Shown here: positions 60,174-64,000 of the stretch, piece after piece
How positions within the stretch are numbered: the first letter of the stretch is position 1
Layout: each line of letters begins with the position of its first letter
Made by a program: the position numbers and the translations under genes
The notes under the pieces: model-generated
Told to the model about the DNA's origin: nothing
Database searches by the model: none
The model's input: only the letters and a program-made list of their open reading frames with translations
DNA from: JALZVT01 sp039029135
GTDB lineage: Bacteria > Pseudomonadota > Gammaproteobacteria > Pseudomonadales > Azotimanducaceae
Direction of reading: 5' to 3'
DNA: 64,000 nucleotides
Assembly: GCA_039029135.1 (NCBI GenBank)
Contig: JBCCGT010000017.1
Coordinates: 44,987 to 108,986, forward strand

Positions 60174-62560
60174 AGTTCAGCGAAAGCTGGCTGCGCGAGT
60201 GGGTCGATCCGGCGCTGGACCGCGATGGCCTCACCGAGCAGCTCACGATGGCGGGTCTCGAGGTCGATGGGGTCGAGCCGGTTGCGGGCGAGTTTAGCGA
60301 CGTGGTCGTCGCCGAGGTGCGCGGCGTCGAGCCGCACCCGGATGCCGACAAGCTGTCCGTCTGCGAGGTCTACGACGGTGACGCGATCAACCGGGTCGTC
60401 TGCGGCGCACCCAACGTGCGCGCAGGACTTTTCGTCGCCTACGCGCGAGTTGGCGCGCGGCTGCCGGATGGCATGAAGATTCGCCGCGCCAAGCTGCGCG
60501 GCATCGAGTCCTTCGGCATGCTCTGCAGCGACCGAGAACTCGCGATCGGCGACGATCACGACGGCATCATGGAATTGCCGGCTGGGCTGACGCCCGGCGC
60601 CGATCTGCGTGAGGCGCTGGCGTTGGACGACAGTCGAATCGAGCTCGATCTGACGCCCAACCGCGGCGACTGCCTGTCGATTCGCGGCGTGGCCCGCGAG
60701 GTGGCGCTGCTCAACGACGTGCCGCTGACGGAGCCGCAGATTCCAGTCGTTGCGCCGACCTGCGACGCGAGCTTTCCCGTCAGGCTGAGCGATCCCTCGG
60801 GCTGTCCGCGCTATCTCGGCCGGGTGATCCGCGGCATCGATCCGCAGGCCAGCTCGCCCAGATGGTTGGTCGAGAAGCTGCGTCGTGCCGGTCTGCGTGA
60901 GATCGACCCCACGGTCGATGTCACCAACTATGTGATGCTGGAACTGGGTCAGCCGATGCACGCCTTCGATCTCGCGCGCCTCTCCGGTGGCATCGACGTG
61001 CGTATGGCGCGCGCTGGCGATCGGCTGACGCTGCTGGATGGTCGAGAGATCGAGCCCGACGCCGAGACCCTGCTGATTACGGACGACAGCGGGCCGGTGG
61101 CGCTCGCCGGGGTCATGGGCGGCGAGCGCAGCGGCATCGGCGCGAACACCGAAGATGTGTTCCTGGAGTGCGCGTTTTTCGATCAACTGGCGCTGGCGGG
61201 CACCGCGCGGCGCTATGGTCTGCACACGGACGCGTCACATCGCTACGAGCGAGGGGTCGACTTCGAGCTGCAGGAACTGGCGGTCGAACGCGCCACGGCG
61301 CTGCTGCTCGAGGTCTGCGGCGGCGAGCCGGGACCGATCGTGGTCACCGAGGATCGCAACCACCTGCCCGAGCGGCGCGAGGTGGCTGTCGGACTCGCAC
61401 GGCTCGAGAAGCTGCTGGGCATCCGCATTGACGCCGCCGAGGTGGACCGCATCTTTGCCCAACTACAGTTCGAGGTGACGGATCGTGCCCTGGACGATGA
61501 CGACGTTCGCTGGACGATACGTGCGCCCAGCCACCGCTTCGATATCGCCATCGAGGCGGATCTGGTTGAAGAGGTCTGTCGCGTTTACGGCTACAACAAC
61601 GTCGAGGCGCGGCGGCCGAGCCAGCCGCTGGCCCTCGGTTCGGTCGCAATCGAGCAGACCAGCGATCGGCGGCTGCGCGAGCTGTTGGTGGACCTCGGCT
61701 ATCAGGAGACCATCAGCTACAGCTTTTTGGACCCGGTTCTGGTCGATGCCGTAGAGCCCGGAATGGCGCCGCTGACCCTCGCCAACCCCATGTCGGTGGA
61801 TCTGTCTGCAATGCGCACGAGCCTGCTGCCCGGCTTGATCGATGGCGCGCGCCGCAACGTGGCGCGACAGGCGGATCGCCTGCGACTGTTCGAGATCGGC
61901 CTGAGCTTCACGCCTGGCGAGCAGGGTCTGCAGCAAACGCAGATGGTCGCCGGGCTGATCCTGGGCTCGCGGGCACCCGAATCCTGGTCGGCGCCGGCGC
62001 AGGGCGTCGACTTCTTCGACCTGAAGGGCGACATCGAACGGCTGCTGGAGCAGCTCGGCTGGGCGGGGCTGAATGCCGAACCGATCGACCACCCGGCGCT
62101 GCATCCGGGGCAGGCCGCGCGACTTGTCGACGCGACGGCACAGGTCACGCTGGGGCGCATGGGCCGCCTGCATCCCCAGCTGGAGGAGCGCTTTGAACTA
62201 GGCGGACCAGCCTTTGTGTTCGAACTGGACTGCGCCACTATCCTCACGCGCACGAAACCTGCCTTTTCGCCGCTGTCGCGATTTCCTCGCGTGCGCCGCG
62301 ATCTGGCGCTGCTGGTGGCGCGCTCGCTGCCGGGCGCAAAGCTGGAACAGGTCTGTCGCGAGGCCCTCGCCGAAAACCTGGTGCACTTCACGTTATTTGA
62401 TGTGTACACCGGCAAAGGTATTGATTCTAATGAAAAAAGCGTTGCGCTAGGGTTGACGTTGCAATCCCCTTCGGCGACCCTAACGGACGCTGAAATCGGC
62501 GCTTTCGTTGATCGTGCGGTGGCTGCTTTGGCAGACCAGTGCGGTGCGCGACTGCGCTAG
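60170..62560 (+). CDS. pheT: Phenylalanyl-tRNA synthetase beta chain
   Basis: 796 aa. Domains in order: tRNA-binding OB fold (about 40-150), B3/B4 editing region (about 210-370), B5 (about 400-480), class II-like core, and C-terminal FDX-ACB (PLSRFPRVRRDLALLVARSLPG to about 796). The ATG overlaps the pheS stop. It forms the alpha2beta2 enzyme. Confidence 0.97.
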   Translation: MKFSESWLREWVDPALDRDGLTEQLTMAGLEVDGVEPVAGEFSDVVVAEVRGVEPHPDADKLSVCEVYDGDAINRVVCGAPNVRAGLFVAYARVGARLPDGMKIRRAKLRGIESFGMLCSDRELAIGDDHDGIMELPAGLTPGADLREALALDDSRIELDLTPNRGDCLSIRGVAREVALLNDVPLTEPQIPVVAPTCDASFPVRLSDPSGCPRYLGRVIRGIDPQASSPRWLVEKLRRAGLREIDPTVDVTNYVMLELGQPMHAFDLARLSGGIDVRMARAGDRLTLLDGREIEPDAETLLITDDSGPVALAGVMGGERSGIGANTEDVFLECAFFDQLALAGTARRYGLHTDASHRYERGVDFELQELAVERATALLLEVCGGEPGPIVVTEDRNHLPERREVAVGLARLEKLLGIRIDAAEVDRIFAQLQFEVTDRALDDDDVRWTIRAPSHRFDIAIEADLVEEVCRVYGYNNVEARRPSQPLALGSVAIEQTSDRRLRELLVDLGYQETISYSFLDPVLVDAVEPGMAPLTLANPMSVDLSAMRTSLLPGLIDGARRNVARQADRLRLFEIGLSFTPGEQGLQQTQMVAGLILGSRAPESWSAPAQGVDFFDLKGDIERLLEQLGWAGLNAEPIDHPALHPGQAARLVDATAQVTLGRMGRLHPQLEERFELGGPAFVFELDCATILTRTKPAFSPLSRFPRVRRDLALLVARSLPGAKLEQVCREALAENLVHFTLFDVYTGKGIDSNEKSVALGLTLQSPSATLTDAEIGAFVDRAVAALADQCGARLR

Positions 62561-63006
62561 CAGGGTCTTAGGTTAGCGTCCGCCTATCGTCAGGCCGACA
62601 CACGCCAGCACGTTCGCGCCAGGTTCGCGCTGAGCAAAACGGCTGACATAGGCGCGAGTGGGGCCCAAACTGTGCTCATTCTGCGGTGCTAGCGCAAGCG
62701 CCTGCTGCAGCAGAGACAGCTGAAACAGAGCGGCATAAGCCGCCGGATTGCCGGGGGAGGCAACGGGGCACTGACCCCAGGACACAGGCACTATCGACTC
62801 GATACCTGACCGCAGGGCGCTCTGCGCCTTGCGGCAGGGGGCTGGCCGCATGCGAGCAAGTCTATGCCGCTGGCCACGATAGCGCTGCGTAATCGGACTG
62901 GACAACGGCGCAACGAAGAGCTGAAGAAGATGGGAAGGATCGGCAGCATCACGCAATGCCCGCGCGCAGCCTGGATCGGCGTTGCAGCCATGGGTGCGCG
63001 GCACTA
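62561..63006. other. pheT-ihfA gap
   Basis: 446 bp with no gene I can defend. An open frame exists on the minus strand (62573-63004) but has no signal, domain or ribosome site that convinces. It presumably carries the ihfA promoter. Confidence 0.4.
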
Positions 63007-63333
63007 GTGGCTGCCCTTACCAAAGCCCAGATGGCAGACCGGCTGTTCGATGAGCTTGGGCTCAACAAGCGCGAGGCCAAGGAGATCGTGGAACTGTTCT
63101 TCGAAGAGGTTCGCTGCGCGCTCGAACGCAACGAACAGGTGAAGCTGTCCGGCTTCGGCAACTTCGATCTTCGGGACAAGGGCCAGCGGCCGGGGCGCAA
63201 CCCCAAGACGGGAGAAGAGATTCCCATTACGTCGCGCCGCGTAGTGACCTTTCGGCCTGGGCAGAAACTCAAGGCACGGGTCGAAGCCTATGCCGGTGAT
63301 GACGCTGCGACGGATCCGTCGACGAGTTCGTGA
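63007..63333 (+). CDS. ihfA: Integration host factor alpha subunit
   Basis: 108 aa from GTG 63007. The DNA-bending protein signature LTKAQMADRLFDELGLNKREAKEIVELFFEEVRCALERNEQVKLSGFGNFDLRDKGQRPGRNPKTGEEIPITSRRVVTFRPGQKLKARVE is complete. IHF bends DNA and commonly assists sigma-54 promoters, such as those in this window. Confidence 0.96.
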   Translation: MAALTKAQMADRLFDELGLNKREAKEIVELFFEEVRCALERNEQVKLSGFGNFDLRDKGQRPGRNPKTGEEIPITSRRVVTFRPGQKLKARVEAYAGDDAATDPSTSS

Positions 63334-63910
63334 ACCTGCGTGCTGCGAGAATTTCGAAGCATGCTACAGACGGTAACACCGCGTCTCGCTATGTCCTCGC
63401 GAAAGCGTTGAGAAAACGTCTTCGCGAGAACGTCGAGAATCAGGCGCGTCGCAGTTGCGCGCCACTGCAAGCCGCTGCGAGCCACTCCGAGCGAGGCCGC
63501 AAGCAGAACGACAGATAGAAAACTAGATCCAAGTAGAAAGAAAAACACCAAAAAAAGATAGAAATTGCGCGTTTTGAGGAAACAAGAGCGCAGACAAACG
63601 TCGTCAAACAGACCACAATAGTGGCGGCTCGCTTGAAGATGATCGCGCCGGACCGTAACAGGTCAGGCAGCCAGGAGTCGGGCGGGAAGAGCGATTGACG
63701 GCAACGGCCGGTGGCTCGAAAGTAGCGAAAGTAGCGAAAGTAGCGAAAGTAGCGAAAGTAGCGAAAGTAGCGAAAGTAGCGAAAGTAGCGAAAGTAGCGA
63801 AAGTAGCGAAAGTAGCGAAAGCGAGAACAACAACGCGATCGTCGTTCAGGTTAAAACCAAAACTACAGGCAAGCGCTAGAATCACCTCATACGGATAGCT
63901 TACGCGAAAC
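63334..63910. other. ihfA-MerR gap
   Basis: 577 bp without a gene. It contains A-rich runs around 63520-63560 and the 9-bp satellite at 63717-63821. No clear hairpin terminator for ihfA was seen. Confidence 0.5.
63717..63821. repeat. Tandem repeat (CGAAAGTAG) x 11.7
   Basis: Eleven perfect copies of the 9-base unit (63717-63815) plus six bases of a twelfth. It ends about 90 bp upstream of the MerR-family start codon. Being perfect, it is likely to vary in copy number by slippage. The unit gives readable peptides in several frames, but none has gene support. Confidence 0.95.
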
Positions 63911-64000
63911 ATGCTGGAGACCAGCCAGAATAACGAGTTGCCGGCGATTCCCGGCAAACGCTACTTCACCATCGGTGAAGTCAGCACGCTGTGCGACGTC
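63911..64000 (+). CDS. MerR-family transcriptional regulator (partial)
   Basis: The first 30 residues (MLETSQNNELPAIPGKRYFTIGEVSTLCDV) lie before the right edge. RYFTIGEVSxLC is the first helix-turn-helix of the MerR-type regulator that follows ihfA in many gammaproteobacteria. The rest is outside the window. Confidence 0.85.
   Translation, partial: MLETSQNNELPAIPGKRYFTIGEVSTLCDV

Noticed and set aside
62573..63004. 143-codon frame antisense in the pheT-ihfA gap
   Set aside because: Arg/Pro/Ala-rich as expected by chance at this GC content, no recognisable domain and it overlaps the ihfA control region.
63717..63821. Possible CRISPR array
   Set aside because: Repeats are contiguous 9-mers with no spacers and there are no cas genes.
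63604..63957. Frame with repeated FAT tripeptides on the minus strand
   Set aside because: It is simply the 9-bp satellite read through and overlaps the MerR-family start; no gene signal.

Overview
The window is a GC-rich bacterial chromosome segment, most likely from a gammaproteobacterium. The evidence for this is the ihfA-MerR pair after infC-rpmI-rplT-pheST, the polar-type flagellar system (flhF, a fleN/flhG ATPase, RpoN-type promoters, a PomAB-like stator), and a CYP153-type P450. I cannot name the genus from sequence alone. The left end cuts a lipoprotein gene and the right end cuts a MerR-family regulator.

Layout. 1-4.3 kb: envelope genes (a repeat-bearing lipoprotein, a BON-OmpA protein, a membrane-anchored coiled-coil protein with a helix-hairpin-helix-like end). 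4.3-7.2 kb: a minus-strand nitric-oxide signalling operon with a response regulator carrying a degenerate HD-GYP domain, an H-NOX heme sensor and a soluble histidine kinase. 7.3-11.6 kb: a PLP-dependent sulfur amino-acid enzyme, a small unknown protein, a CYP153-like P450 and a YjiH-type membrane protein. 11.6-17.2 kb: an accessory island, visibly less GC-rich in its right half. It holds an orphan contractile-tail sheath gene followed by a truncated second sheath, three unrecognised proteins, a G-tract array, REP-like hairpins, an IS91-type transposase wreck and, at its edge, tRNA-Val(GAC). 17.3-19.2 kb: gluconokinase and 6-phosphogluconate dehydrogenase.

19.4-57.5 kb is an almost complete flagellar regulon: pomAB; minus-strand fliLMNOPQR-flhBA-flhF-fleN-fliA-DUF2802; fliK; flgA-flgM-flgN-PilZ; plus-strand flgBCDEFGHIJKL; fliC-flaG-fliD-fliS-fliT; two sigma-54 activators; and fliEFGHIJ. 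Three near-consensus sigma-54 promoters (before fliL, fliK and flgB) and FliA/FlgM fit an RpoN-then-FliA hierarchy. Both sigma-54 activators lack an N-terminal sensory domain, no FleS-like kinase is present, and no chemotaxis genes are in the window. FlgJ is only the rod-binding domain. 57.5-64 kb is the conserved translation block infC (AUU start)-rpmI-rplT-pheS-pheT-ihfA. It is followed by an 11.7-copy 9-bp tandem repeat just upstream of the MerR-family gene.

The least ordinary items are the H-NOX module with a degenerate HD-GYP partner and a conserved zinc-site pattern, the decayed injection-system (sheath) locus with unknown neighbours (one with a tentative CheD-like pattern), the receiver-less flagellar activators, the covarying 10-3-10 hairpin repeats, and the 9-bp satellite at the MerR promoter. 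All functional calls rest on recognition of motifs by eye; no database search was run.
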